Shown: piece after piece, positions 53,609 to 64,000 of the stretch
Numbering within the stretch: position 1 is the first letter of the stretch
Layout of the letters: the number at the start of each line of letters is the position of its first letter
Assembly: GCA_021397845.1 (NCBI GenBank)
Contig: CM038047.1
Location: 128,260,112-128,324,111, forward strand
Direction of reading: 5' to 3'
Length of the DNA: 64,000 nucleotides
Source: Areca catechu
Taxonomy: Eukaryota; Streptophyta; Magnoliopsida; Arecales; Arecaceae
Program-made: the position numbers and the translations under genes
Notes under the pieces: generated by a model
The model's database searches: none
The model's input: only the letters and a program-made list of their open reading frames with translations
What the model was told of the DNA's origin: nothing

Positions 53609-54493
53609 AAATGTGGAATTTGGTGGAAAGTACCAAAATACCCTTTAGTAAAAAGTTACCATGCAATTCAATCTTTCAATCTCCCATTATCTCGATTAAG
53701 TAATAGGCATGGATATATGTCAAACCCTAACACTTAGTCATATCGAATCTCAGCTTGATTATGAGGACTCAATTGATGACTGATTAGAAACCACTTCTAA
53801 TCTCATCCTGCTTTGATCAAAGGCTCCTTGAGTCACTCATCGAAAAGATTACATGGGATAACAATTCCTCTTACTAGGAATGATCAATTTTTTGTTAGTC
53901 CACTCACATCCTTCGTACACCTTCCACCATACCCAGAACATCCCGTACATGACTTAATGTCATGAATGAGTATGAACCAAAAATGTGGCTTAGTGTGCAC
54001 AAGGAACCATGGTGACCTCAGGTCTAAAGATCACATGCACAATTCCTACTCTGAGACCTATCTTTTGACAAGTAGTAAGACTTCCATAAGATTGTCCCAG
54101 TATGGATCAGTTCAGTGTACTCATACCCTGATGAGCAACCTTATCCTTATATTAGTGTCTCTATACAAATGATTATGAGACCAACCATTCTCATTAACTG
54201 AGCCTACATAGGATAGCTAGTCTTACCTGATTCATCGATCCTCGAATCGATGGTCCATTGACTAGGAATATTTTTTATTAGGGTTTATAGGAATTTAGGT
54301 CTCACTGTTATGTTCTTTATCATAACCCTAATTCCATTTCCCTAATATATAGGGTTCATCATAATCCATAAATAAGACACAACAGTATATGATGAAAATA
54401 AATGCCTTCATTAATATTTTTTCATACAAGAGTTTGGAAGATTGCAAAAATGCCGTTACAACAATGATTGGCTCTTATGACACTTTATTTTTA
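53609..54493 (-). repeat. 5' LTR of the Angela-like element, part 2 (U3 start)
   Basis: Continues 18805 and matches 11350-12215. The canonical LTR start (minus strand TGTCAT) is at 54482. About 11 further bases before GGAAA (54494-54498) resemble polypurine-tract sequence and may have been carried in at insertion. Confidence 0.88.
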
Positions 54494-54498
54494 GGAAA

Positions 54499-55400
54499 GA
54501 AGAAGGTATGCATCACTCATAAAAGATCTAGTCGGCATGCAACAGAGGTGGAAGTAAGCCATAGGCATTGTTATGCCTCGCCCATCGAAGATGGAGAGGA
54601 AACCCTTGAGACATTACAAGGATCCTTCTAGACTACCTCACCATGGCTTCAGTACAACCCTCACCTCCCCTCTAGCTCTATCATTAGATCAACAAAGGTT
54701 ACAATCCGATAATAGGAGCCTATTCCTCCCACACCAAGAACAGCACCCACCAGTACTCATGCATTGTAGAGGAAACAACCCCAGGGAGAACCCTTCCAGT
54801 AAGAAAGGGAATTCCCAAGAGCCAAGTCCGGAGAACCTTTGCCAATGGAATAACATTTCTCTAGTCATCAAAGTTTCAAAAGGGTCTATCAAAGCCCTTC
54901 TTCATCAGTTCTCAACTTATGGAGGGATTGAAGGAAGGACACTCCACCTTCAGCCAATTAATGCACGATATGTGGCACTGTCCTGCAAGTCAAGTGACTA
55001 TTCTCATAGACCCAGAAGACAAGGCATCGGGTAGCTTCCCCAGAATTGATAATTCTCCTGGGAGATTATGCATTCATGACCCTTTCACTCTAACCAAGGT
55101 GATGCCACAGGAGCATTGTGTCACCTCCGATTGAGAACTTCACCAAAATGGAGTCCACCATTAAGTGTGCATCAGGCCATGTTGTGACGTATGATTGGGG
55201 GCAAGCCAAGCCTCTGCATCTCGCTTGAAGCATTACTAGACCTAGAGGCTTTGGTGACCCCTCGAGGCCCAAGTGAAGGTGTTCTTTAGTTGTCAACACA
55301 TCAAGTATCAGACTGAATTATTCTAGATTATGCAGAGATATGTTAGGCATCATTGTTCCAAGTACCTAACATGAAGAAACATAATTAAAGAAAGAAGAAT
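54499..55400. other. Right flank, no gene recognised
   Basis: A 153-codon plus-strand frame (54573-55034) is serine/proline-rich with no known motif. I treat it as non-coding. Before the Angela insertion this DNA was continuous with 9811. Confidence 0.4.
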
Positions 55401-55406
55401 TATTAT

Positions 55407-56600
55407 TCATTTCTTGGCAAAAGATCGGGAAAGTATAAAGTCAATAAGCCTTCGGGCATTCCTCAATCTCTCCCTCCTACACTTAGCTACACAAACAATT
55501 TCATCAGGTATAACATTGCAAGGGACAAGTGGCTCGATTGCCCCTCCCGTTTTAGAGAAATGACCACACATGATGAGCTCGCATAGCCTAAAGATGAAGT
55601 TATATGCTTGCAAGCATGCCTCATCTGCTACCCTAGATGAGCCTCGAACCTTTCTGATGATAGGAGAACTACATGCACTCTTTGGAGGCTTTTCCTCGAT
55701 GGTGCTCGAGCTTCAGTGACCCTCTAAAGTATAAGCAAGTTCTTCCTCAAGATAATTGGCCTTCACCTTAGCCTTGACCACCCAAGCCAATAGTGTTGAC
55801 AAATGATGATCCTCATCCATCCTAGTCACCCATTTAGAGGTCATGACCTCTTTCGTATCTATCAATCTTCCTTGTAGGAGGGCGAATTTGCATTGCAGGT
55901 CTTCGATTGGCTTGATGGACTATCGCATCTCCCATAAGCCCTTCCCAACACCTATGTCCTCACCTCCCAGTGAAGGAATTGCCTCACTTTCCTTTTCAGA
56001 CACCTTGTCAATGGTGCCAGGCATCATGCTCACCTCATGGAGTGCCTCGTCACATCTACAGATACCTTGCCAACAATGATGGGTAGTTCGCATTGTTCAT
56101 GAGAAGATTCCATCATTGCAAGCTCACTAGTGGCACCGGACAACATGCCAGGCCCATGAAAAATGCCACCTGCTAGCAAACCAGTAACTTCCTATAACAA
56201 GGCTACGTGTTCTCCACTGCCACCTTCAGTTCGAGCGTCCATGGTAGCCTTAATAGGAACCTCGAGATCCTCCATCTATATGTCTATGTAGAATTTATCT
56301 ACCACCACTAAAGCCTTACCCATGCTTGATCTTATCCTAACACATTCTAAGAATCGGGTGAACTTATAGTGGTTAGTCTTCAGCTCCTAAACCAGATCCT
56401 CATTCATGTTCAAGTCTAGTTGGTGCTCAACCATCTACTAGCCTCCTCCACTATAGACTAGTCATACTCTAAAAAGGTGCACACATCCTCTGCAACCCTC
56501 AGTTTACTCTTGCCATCAGCAAGTTCTCCTTCATGCTTTCAACTTATTCCCAAAGGTATGTGGCACTAGTCTTAGCCACCTATTAGGAAAATGAATCTGT
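55407..56600 (-). pseudogene. Decayed minus-strand coding region of unknown function
   Basis: Reading the minus strand with three frame changes gives a chain of about 390 codons with far fewer stops than chance. It includes MKENLLMARV, VAEDVCTFLEYD, NHYKFTRFLECVRIRSS, SVDVTRHSM, TIDKVSEKESEAIPSLGGED, DLQCKFALLQGRLIDTKEV, LAWVVKAKVKANYLEEELAYTL and the intact end 55613-55407 (ACLQAYNFIFRLCELIMCGH, CVAKCRRERLRNARRLIDF). The middle looks helical or coiled-coil. I do not recognise the family. Its place after a tandem array (8815-9470, joined across the nest) resembles a Tat antisense gene, but sequence similarity to the Tat-2 antisense gene is not visible. Confidence 0.55.
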
Positions 56601-56869
56601 TGATGAAGACGAAAGAAAGAACCTATAGCAATGATAGATGCCACCCCACTTACAAGCTTTGGATAAGGCAGTCGATTGTCCTTTAGGGCAGTAGGTCAGG
56701 GATTTTGCAGGCACAAGGTATAGGGACTTGAAGTCGACTGTTGCAGCTATCTCTGACCACCATGGGGAGTACCCCAGATGGGCTGGACACCTCTAGAAGT
56801 GCCAACACAAATGTAGAAGCCCCCTTGATGAGGACATCACCCAGCATAGATCTTGATGCATACCCAGCA
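56601..56869. other. Unassigned sequence
   Basis: Mixed-composition DNA between the decayed minus-strand coding region and an LTR-like block. I see no motif or repeat. Confidence 0.35.
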
Positions 56870-57310
56870 TTCTTATGAGTAGATGTATGTATTCATTTTT
56901 TTATTTTATCTAGGTATATGGGATTGGGCATAATATTTTTTATTTTATTATTTTGTATCCAACTCATGCACAAATCTCAGAGCATGAAACTGGATTAGTC
57001 TGGAGTCTATTTTAGATTAGGCTAATTATTTCAGATTGATTTGAATCTTAGAATTTTGGCTAATATGGTCTCTAATCTATTGGGGAGTCCTAAAGTTTTG
57101 GTCTCCAATTTGTTGGAGACTAGGGCCTATTTAAAGAAGTCTCTTGTATTAGATGAAGGCATCAACAAAAAGTGAATAAAAAATTATTGAGTTCCCGACT
57201 CCTTACTTTCCTGTATCTTCTCTTCTTCCTCCTCTTCCTCTTCTTCTTTTCTTCTTTCCCTTATCTTTCACCTCTCTTCCTTCCTCTTTGCATCTTAATC
57301 TATTTGCCCT
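56870..57310 (+). promoter_or_regulatory. LTR-like block with TATA-like box and pyrimidine tract
   Basis: AT-rich U3-like sequence, CTATTTAAAGAAG at about 57128, GTGAATAAAAAA at about 57171 and a long CTTCTTCCTC tract at 57220-57290 resemble the promoter-to-U5 part of an LTR. The ends are not defined and no partner was found. Confidence 0.35.
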
Positions 57311-57793
57311 ACTATTTAGAGTACCCTGCAAAAAAACCTTATCCAAGCTGATTATGCCATCATGCGAGACTGCTCACCGTAACCTCAGACAACTGTCAGC
57401 CGCCACCTAAGTTTATATAAATTATCAACCAAGCCAATCACTGCCCACCACCTTCTGATTCACTGATCTTATAGGAGATCACAACCACCACCACCTCCCT
57501 TCCGTCCATGTAGAAATCCCCACCGACTAAGTGCCCTCACCACCAATCCACCACTACTGACCATCCTATCATCCTCCTCATCAGAGAATGTAGCCACTTC
57601 CACCCTGTTGCTTCCCTTCCTCGCCACCATAAGATTTTTGACCATCCCTACTGATACAGTGAAAGGCTGACATGTGATCCACAACAAGTGCCATGCCAGG
57701 AAAACCGCCATGGTGGACATCCTGCCTCGGATTCCTTCACCGAGTTGGGCTCTGCTGATCCATCGGAGCCGAGCTCCATCCTCCACCAAGTCA
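57311..57793. other. GC-rich stretch, no gene recognised
   Basis: Contains a 106-codon minus-strand frame (57469-57789), rich in glycine and valine with no motif I know, overlapped by plus-strand frames. Composition probably explains the openness. Confidence 0.35.
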
Positions 57794-58010
57794 GTGCCCG
57801 TGAGCTCGGGTCACCTAGGCCGGAGCCAAGTGACCCCCTTCACCAGAGCGAGCCCCTTCGAGTACGAGCCCTCTAGGCAGGAGGCATGTGTTGACCTCCT
57901 TCGCCAGTTTGGTGCCCGCGAGCTCGAGTCGCCTAGGCCAGAGCCACACGACCCCCTTCTCTAGACCGGGCCCCTCCAAGTCACGCTCTGTGAGCAGGAG
58001 TCGAGCCTTC
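57794..58010. repeat. 118-bp tandem repeat, about two copies
   Basis: GTGCCCGTGAGCTCGGGTC at 57794 recurs as GTGCCCGCGAGCTCGAGTC at 57912, followed by matching CCTAGGCC.GAGCC and GACCCCCTTC segments. An earlier diverged unit may begin near 57745. Confidence 0.8.
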
Positions 58011-58329
58011 CACTTCCGACCCAAGCTTCTTCGAAGTCAAGGTAAGGCCCCCTACGGGCTGGAGCCGAGTTCCAACTCTCTAGCTCAGCTAATGCCTCGA
58101 ACAGCATTGCTGGTCTCCAAGAGAGTGGAGCCACCTCCCTGGGGCACCGGTGGGCCACCCGAGGGCCATGAAGAAGCACCGATCAAATCATAATAACTGC
58201 CTGTGGGTGCCGCATACACTAGGAGAGGGAGGAGTTCCCCTTAATTAAGTCACTGTCAGGCTTCATGGAATGGAACAACCGGAAGGAATGTCAGAATGCA
58301 CAGCAGTTTTCCCACCACAAACCAGGAAA

Positions 58330-58447
58330 GACGTTCCGTCCATGGCACAGAACGCCACCACGTGCTTCTGATAGTTTGCATCGGGAGAGACGTCCCGTCC
58401 ATAGCATGGAGCACCACCGCATGCGCCCGATAATACAGGGGAGATCC
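58330..58447. repeat. 59-bp tandem repeat, two copies
   Basis: GACGTTCCGTCCATGGCAC at 58330 and GACGTCCCGTCCATAGCAT at 58389, with similar continuations (CACCACGTGC / CACCGCATGC). Confidence 0.8.
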
Positions 58448-58699
58448 TGAGATAGGCGCCCAGCGACTGCACCGACTAAAAAGAACCTTTGACACGTTCA
58501 AAAAAAAAAGAGGGTAATGATTGCAACTACCATAAAAGACACAAAAGAGAAAACCTCAAGCAGTTAGCAGAGGAGAAGGCCATGCAAACAATCCCTCTAG
58601 CTCAGCTATCATCCTCTCGACATGCTTGCACCCCACATTCACACTACTCACTCCTAGCGTGGAGCTTATCGATAGGGGCTCGACAAGGAGGATCTATTC

Positions 58700-58852
58700 T
58701 CCTAGATAGTTACTGACTTGACCGTCAGAATACCCCCGCCAGAACTCCCGGCCCGGGTCACTAACCCTTTTTTCTACAGGTTCGAGAGAGCAGGGCATCC
58801 TATGAGCTCAAGAGGGGCGATCTGACCTCGATAGCAACTACAGGCAACGACA
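58700..58852 (+). repeat. Tat-like LTR end
   Basis: CTGACTTGACCGTCAGAATA, then CCGCCAGAACTCCCGGCC, a TTTTTTCTACAGGTTCGAG segment and CAGGCAACGACA resemble the ends of the Tat-1 and Tat-2 LTRs. TTGGCGGC follows and could be a primer-binding site remnant. The LTR start was not located; 58253 (TGTCAGG) is one possibility, which would include the 59-bp repeats in U3. Confidence 0.5.
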
Positions 58853-60209
58853 ATCTTGGCGGCAATACCAACCACCTCAGGCAACCAAATACCATGTCAA
58901 AGCTACCTAGTTCCTTCCCATGGCCATAGCCAACCACCAGAACAGAGCCCACGCCACCATCTCCCCATGCCACCACCTGTCGACCGTGTCGTCCTTCACT
59001 CTGGCATCAACCCTTCATGACTGCCGATGAAAACCCAACCAAATTTTCCCTCCGAAGCCATTCCCTTATTTTGGCATGGTCATGAAAGCACCCAAAGGAG
59101 CTAGCATGATCACAAAAGCTTATTCATTGATTTCTACTGACTTCAAGCCAAATTTAGAGAAAAAAGTAAAGAAAGAAAAAAAAGAAAAGAAAGAAAGGAG
59201 GAAAAAGAAAAAATACTTGGTTTAATTGACTGGTTTCAATGCCATTTGATCCCAAGTATCTTGATCACATGATGCACACTGGAATGTGGACTCAGCACAT
59301 TTTTCAGAGTGAACCCAAAATCTCTTGCTAACTTCAAATTTTGGGATATTGGATTGAATTGAATTTGTTCCCCTATCTTTTTGATTACCTTGTGATATTG
59401 GTTGAACTAGGTTCGAAGACTTCCAGCTTGATTCATCCATGAACTCATTGCCATCCACCTCGAACACTTCCAAGTTGATCTCCCTTTTCTAGGATTTTGT
59501 GACATCTCATGGTTGGTGAGAAATTTTTTTATTATTTAGGATAGAATTTAAAAACTCATAACTGAAAATTTATTTTATTATCCTATCTAACTCAATCAGA
59601 TCTTATTAAATTAAATTGAACTAACCTAAACTAGCAGTTGTTGCTTAACAACCAATGATCCAATCTCTTGAAATAATTAATTATGCAAATCGATATGGTC
59701 ACTCCTAGATTAGAAATTAGTTTTGACTAGATTTAATTAGTTTAATTCCTGCTTATCTTTGACATATGCTATTATTTATTTTAATTATCTATTTTATTTA
59801 ATCTGCTAGTCTCAAAAGATGGTCAGTAGGTCTAGGATAACTAGCTTGTCCCACATCAAAAATATGGTATCTTAGTTAGGTTAAAAAAATATTTACATTG
59901 CATTTAAAAAAATAAAAATTTTAACAATTTTCAACATTCGGTATATCCTGTACACCCTTTAGTATTTTAGAAAGTCCTATTATCAAAAACTCTAAAAATT
60001 ATAAAATATCCTTTGTCAGAAAATAGACTCATAACCTAACATTTCTACTGTTGAAGATTCCTGAAATTGCTTTAAAATCCATGCCAGTTTAGAGTTGAAA
60101 TTCTTAGCTTCTATTTTAGAATTTTGTAGCCAGTGATTTTGGACAACCTCTATTCATACCCTAAGTCCCATTTCTAGGAGAGTCAAAAAATATATAAAAT
60201 TACTATCTC
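58853..60209. other. No gene recognised; purine tract at 59157-59213
   Basis: 58870-59050 is C-rich. 59157-59213 is almost pure A/G. A minus-strand frame of 83 codons (59222-59473) has no motif I know. 59500-60209 is AT-rich and contains GTCCCACATCA near 59850, a sequence often seen in decayed LTR elements. Confidence 0.4.
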
Positions 60210-60997
60210 TGTTGACCCCTGGAATGATTTTGATGATCACAAAACATTGGAGCATGTATTTGATACTAATTCTTACAAATTACTTGAGATGTTTTTGCAA
60301 GAAAATGGTTACCTTTAGCTTAAATTAGTTTTCAAATTGAATGAGAGGTAACCCAATTATGTATGGACTTTATCTTGTAAAAGCCCTAGTTTTGTCAATC
60401 TTGTAATCTTGTAAAATGGGCAGAAAAATTATAAAATTGAGAGTATGTATATTAGCTATTATTTGATTCAAGTGTTGAAGAGTTTTGGAGAAGCTTGAAG
60501 CATCAATTGAAGACTTGGCAAGAGCTGACTCATGGATCAAGAGCTGACTCCTTGTATCACGGCATGGAGAAAATTTTAGAGTTTCAGTATCAAGAGCCGA
60601 CTCTTGTCCCAAGAGCCGACTCATGGAAGAATATTTTTTTATGAGGTCTGAGATCTCGAGCTGACTTCTACCCAAAGAGCCGACTCATCCAGAGTTATGA
60701 ATTTTGATGGATTGAGAACTCGAGCCGACTCTGCCCTGAAGAGCAGACTCTAGGTATTTATCATTTTGAATTAACTGAAGACAAGAGCCAACTCCAGTCT
60801 AAAGAGCCGACTCTTATAAAAATTTGTTTTGGGCTATCTGAGACTTCGAGCCAACTCATGGACCTCGAGCTGACTTAAGTAGCCATTTTCTGCACTCCAA
60901 CGACTAATTGCTGAAAGTGATTTTTGAATTCCATTTTATCTCCAACAGCTCTTTCACGAATCCCTAGGCCCTACAATGGCCATATCTCTTGGAAAAC

Positions 60998-61007
60998 TAT
61001 AAAAGGT
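60998..61007 (+). promoter_or_regulatory. TATA box, SIRE-C LTR
   Basis: CTATAAAAGG, the best TATA match among the SIRE-like LTRs here. It lies about 120 bp after the last U3 motif. Confidence 0.8.
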
Positions 61008-61342
61008 ATTGTTTTTAAGGGATTAAACAATTTATTAGAGCATTATTATTGATTTATATTGAGATATTGAAGAGCCTTCAAGTCTTTCACCTACATACTT
61101 CAAGAGCTTTCAAGATAGGATTCAAAGCTTCACCAACTCCACTTCATCATTGAATCCACTCATTGAAGAAGAAAAGAAGCATCTTGAAGAGCATTAAAGA
61201 GCATTCAAAGCAAGGCTTTGTTTTGATCTACATCGGCAACACTTAAACAAACTCGGTTTGTTGTAATTGCTTGCTTATTTTCTCTTTATCCTTCTTTTCT
61301 CTCTAAGAACAGCAAGGGGCTGTGTCTTAAGAGAGGATTGAA

Positions 61343-61588
61343 GGTGAGCCTTGTGAAAACCTAAGTTGGGTTCTTGGTGATCCCGGTATAAAACCATGTG
61401 TCAGGGTTTCTTTGGTGATCATGTCTAAAATCAAAGGGAGTTTGGGTTTCTTTGGTGATCCCGGTAAAACTAAAGTGTATAGGTTTGGATTGTGAGCTTG
61501 GTGAAACAATTCGACTGTATTCTGATAGGGGGATATAGTGAAAATCTCAAGTGGTGCTTGGATAGTGGACGTAGGAGCCAGTTGCTCC
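61343..61588 (+). other. Stem-loop array and two hairpins in the SIRE-C leader
   Basis: Units: AGGT/ACCT around GAGCCTTGTGAAA, CTTTGGT/ATCAAAG, CTTTGGT/ACTAAAG and GGATTGT/ACAATTC. One unit (61374) has lost pairing. Then CTGTATTC (61515-61522) pairs with GGATATAG (61531-61538) using two G-U pairs, and GGAGC (61574-61578) pairs with GCTCC (61584-61588). Confidence 0.78.
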
Positions 61589-61767
61589 GAACCTCTCTAA
61601 ATCTTTTTTGTTTGTGCTTGTGCTCTTATTGCCTTATTATTTTTATTTAATTACTTTCTCATTGCATATTGCACTACAATACTAAAAGAATTTGAAAGTG
61701 CACATAATTGTAAAAAAAATTTTAATCCCAATTCACCTCCTTCTTGGGAAGCCACCTAGGTAACAAG

Positions 61768-61779
61768 TGGTATCAGAGT
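61768..61779 (+). promoter_or_regulatory. Primer-binding site of SIRE-C
   Basis: TGGTATCAGAGT, two bases after the LTR end. Confidence 0.93.
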
Positions 61780-61824
61780 GGAGTCTCTGAAAGTTACTTA
61801 GAGTAAAGATAGATTGCACATCCC

Positions 61825-63530
61825 ATGAGCACTTCATTGGCCGAAGGTCAATCCACAAATCGACCTCCACTTTTCACCTGAACCAATTATACATATTTAA
61901 AGGCATGAATGAAAATATACATTCAAGCCATAGATTTTTATTGATGGAAAATTATCTTGAAAGGACCTCACACACCCACTATTAAAGTAAATGATGTAGA
62001 GGTTCCCAAACCAGAAGAAGATTGGGATGAAAGTGATATGAAATTAGCTAAGCTAAATGCCAAAGCGATGAATTTATTGTATTGTGCTTTGGATCCAAAT
62101 GAGTTTAACAGAATTTCAACTTGTAATTCTGCTAAAGAAATTTTTGACAAGCTAGAAATTACACATGAAGGCATATCACAAGTTAAAACATCAAAAATCA
62201 ATCTTCTTATGTATAACTATGAGTTATTTAAGATGGATCCTAGTGAGACTATATCTGCTATGTATACTGGTTTTACTGATATTATACATGGTCTCAAAAG
62301 TTTTGGTAGAACATACTCTAATGCTGATCTTGTCTAAAAAGTCTTGAGATCCTTACTAGATAAATGGAAAGCTAAGGTGATAGCTATTCAAGAGGCAAAG
62401 TACCTAAATACTCTGCCACTGGATGAACTGCTTGGATCACTAATCATACATGAATTAGCTATGCAACAAAAGACTGATGAAGATACCAAAAGAAAGAAAG
62501 CTATAGCATTTAAAGCTATAGAAGAGGATAAAAATAAAGACTCAGACTCATCAGATAATGATCTAGAAAATGATGAGATAGCCCTTGTAATCAAAAGATT
62601 TAAAAGGTTTATGGGCTGAAGAAAAACAAATAGATGGAGAAAGCAATTTAGAAAAAAAGATTTTGGGAAAGAAAGAGAAAAAGACAAAGAAAAAGAGAAG
62701 GATAAAGATAAAGATCAAGTACTAATCTGCTATGGATGCAAGAAGCCAAGACACATTCATCTTGACTATCTTGAAGCCAAGAAAAAGATGATCACCAGAA
62801 AGAAGAAGAAGGCAATGCTTGTAGTATGGAGTGACAGCGATGAATCTACATCTACTAAAGAGGATGAAGAAACAACAAAGACCGCACAAATCTGTCTTAT
62901 GAATTTGGAGGATGAGGTAACTACTTCTGAACCTAATTTAAAATTTACATATGATGAGCTGCATAATATTATTTATGAATTATTTGTAGAATACAAGAAA
63001 GCTGGTTTGAAAATGAAAACTCTAAAAAATCAATGTGATACATTTGAAAATGACAAAAATGATTTTGGTGAAAGAAATAAAATCTTGTAAAGGGAATTAA
63101 ATTTAGTTTGTGAAAGACTTAAGATTATTCAATTTGAAAAAGAAGAGCTTCTTGAGAAAAACAAAGGTTTGAAAAATGAAAATGATAATTTAAAGAAGGA
63201 AGTTCAAAAGCTCAAGCCTTTGGTTTAAAAACTAACCTTAAGTTCTAACAAACTTGAATTAATTTTGAAAGATCAAATAGAAATAAATAATAAATTTGGA
63301 ATTTGTTACAAAAGTTCTATTTCAAACAAATTTTTTGCATCTACATCACATGCTCCTAAGTTTACTACTTCAAAACAAGTTAGACCTAAATTTGCATCAT
63401 CTCATGTTTATTATTCAAAGTCAAGGATTGTATGCTATGAATGTAATAACATTGGTCATAAGGCATTTGAGTGTCATTTAAAATATAATGACAAAAAAAA
63501 ATTAAGAAAGTTTAGGTTCCAAAAGTAACC
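61825..63530 (+). pseudogene. SIRE-C gag
   Basis: It starts MSTSLAEGQSTNRPP; the core carries MNLLYCALDPNEFNRIS, LFKMDPSETISAMYT and VIAIQEAK. The first zinc knuckle reads CYGCKKPRHIHLDY (last cysteine tyrosine). A coiled-coil part (62930-63230) leads to an intact second knuckle, CYECNNIGHKAFEC (63431-63474). Stops near 61881, 61909, 61942, 62336, 62617, 63088 and 63226. It aligns with SIRE-A gag throughout. Confidence 0.92.
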
Positions 63531-64000
63531 ATTTCTACTAACTTGCAAGGATCCAAGAAAGCTTGGATACCAAAATTTATTAAATGATTATTTTGCAGAG
63601 ATGTCTTGCACCCACAAATATAAAGAAAAGATGGTATCTGGATAGTAGTTGTTCAAGACACATGATAGGTGATATTGATCAATTCTTTATCCTAGAATAA
63701 AAGGATGGTGGAATGGTAACATTTGGTAATAATCGTAAAGGAAGGATAATTAGTATCAGTAAAATCAAAATTACTCCTTCTATATTCATTGAAAATGTGT
63801 TACTTGTAGAAAAACTAAAACATAATCTTTTGAGTATTAATCAGCTATGTGACATTGATTTTAATATTTTCTTCAAGTCATCAATATGTATAGTAGTTGA
63901 TCTACTTGACTCTAGTACTAAATTCATTGGACACAGACTTGGTAACATTTATATAGTAGATCTTAATGATCTAGCTATGTCAAGCAACACAAGTCTTGTA
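63531..64000 (+). pseudogene. SIRE-C protease, partial
   Basis: RWYLDSSCSRHMIGD near 63630 is the protease active site with DSG changed to DSS. MVTFGNN, KLKHNLLSINQLCD and YIVDLNDLAMS follow to the window end. A stop near 63700 and a frame change near 63530 break it. Confidence 0.88.

Larger units (their letters stand above)
9812..54493 (-). mobile_element. Angela/Tork-like Ty1-copia element (outermost of the nest)
   Basis: On the minus strand this is a complete copia element with 2.4-kb LTRs. Its 5' LTR is split: 17286-18805 and 53609-54493, with SIRE-A between. Without the insert the element is about 9.9 kb. It has a TGGTATCAGAGCCA primer-binding site, gag, protease, integrase, RT, RNase H and a polypurine tract. 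Long LTRs and gag and integrase motifs (NYMDWLRNMRIV, MVRSVMSFTDLP) fit the Angela branch. All coding parts are broken. Confidence 0.9.
60210..61765 (+). repeat. 5' LTR of SIRE-C
   Basis: 1556 bp. About 12 GAGCCGACTC-like motifs lie at 60525-60880, and a clear TATA box (CTATAAAAGG) at 60998-61007. The stem-loop array follows at 61343-61510, then hairpins at 61515-61538 and 61574-61588. It ends GGTAACA. Confidence 0.94.
60210..64000 (+). mobile_element. SIRE-C: third SIRE-like copia element, cut by the window end
   Basis: The 5' LTR (60210-61765), primer-binding site, gag and protease are present; the rest lies beyond 64000. LTR ends (TGTTGACCCC, GGTAACA) and gag resemble SIRE-A more than SIRE-B. 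Multiple stops show it is not intact. Confidence 0.93.

Noticed and set aside
54573..55034. 153-codon plus-strand frame as a gene
   Set aside because: No recognisable domain, low-complexity start and no supporting context. Kept only as a note in the flank.
57469..58193. Several overlapping frames in GC-rich DNA
   Set aside because: They overlap on both strands across a 118-bp tandem repeat and show no motif.
58851..58870. Tat primer-binding site after the LTR end near 58852
   Set aside because: TTGGCGGC matches only the first bases of the Tat-2 site and no gag follows, so it was not listed as a feature.

Overview
This window looks like repeat-dense intergenic DNA from a large plant nuclear genome, probably a monocot. 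A palm-like genome would fit, but the sequence does not prove it. The evidence is the mix of plant LTR-retrotransposon lineages: SIRE/Maximus-like and Angela/Tork-like Ty1-copia, and Tat-type Ty3-gypsy with a second RNase H. I recognise no host protein gene, tRNA, rRNA or CRISPR array. Nearly every coding stretch belongs to a transposon, and most are broken by stops (often of the CAG/CGA/TGG to stop type) and frameshifts.

Layout. Bases 1-2840 are a flank with a CT microsatellite, two small minisatellites and an LTR-like promoter fragment. Bases 2838-7624 hold a Tat-type LTR in reverse orientation, very rich in hairpins, abutting a forward Tat pol (Tat-1). Bases 8815-9470 are a ~106-bp tandem repeat. 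Bases 9812-54493 are one nest of elements, five deep: an Angela-like copia on the minus strand (9812-54493); in its 5' LTR a SIRE-like copia, SIRE-A (18806-53603, target duplication CCAGA); in the gag of SIRE-A a second SIRE-like element, SIRE-B (22367-45833, duplication GTAAT); in the gag of SIRE-B a Tat gypsy element, Tat-2 (24436-36992, duplication GAACA/GAACC); and in the gag of Tat-2 a non-coding LTR element (about 26334-28078). Bases 54494-60209 hold a decayed minus-strand coding region, GC-rich repeats and a Tat-like LTR end. A third SIRE-like element, SIRE-C, starts at 60210 and runs off the window.

How the parts work together. Each complete element keeps the usual order LTR, primer-binding site, gag, protease, integrase and RT-RNase H (copia) or RT-RNase H-integrase (gypsy), polypurine tract, LTR. 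Three additions stand out. Both complete SIRE-like elements carry an extra open reading frame (ORF3) between RNase H and the 3' LTR. Tat-2 carries a gene on the opposite strand between pol and the 3' LTR, with its own TATA box and a likely intron. Tat 3' untranslated regions are made of tandem repeats.

The most interesting signal is RNA-like structure in the SIRE LTRs. Downstream of the TATA box and before the primer-binding site lies a tandem array of about 5-8 stem-loops of ~30 nt, then two single hairpins. The stem arms differ between units and elements, but the changes are compensatory, so pairing is kept. The U3 regions of the same LTRs carry arrays of a GTCGAC-like motif, and the same element-specific variant reappears just upstream of ORF3. 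All comparisons were made by eye; no alignment, folding or database search was run.
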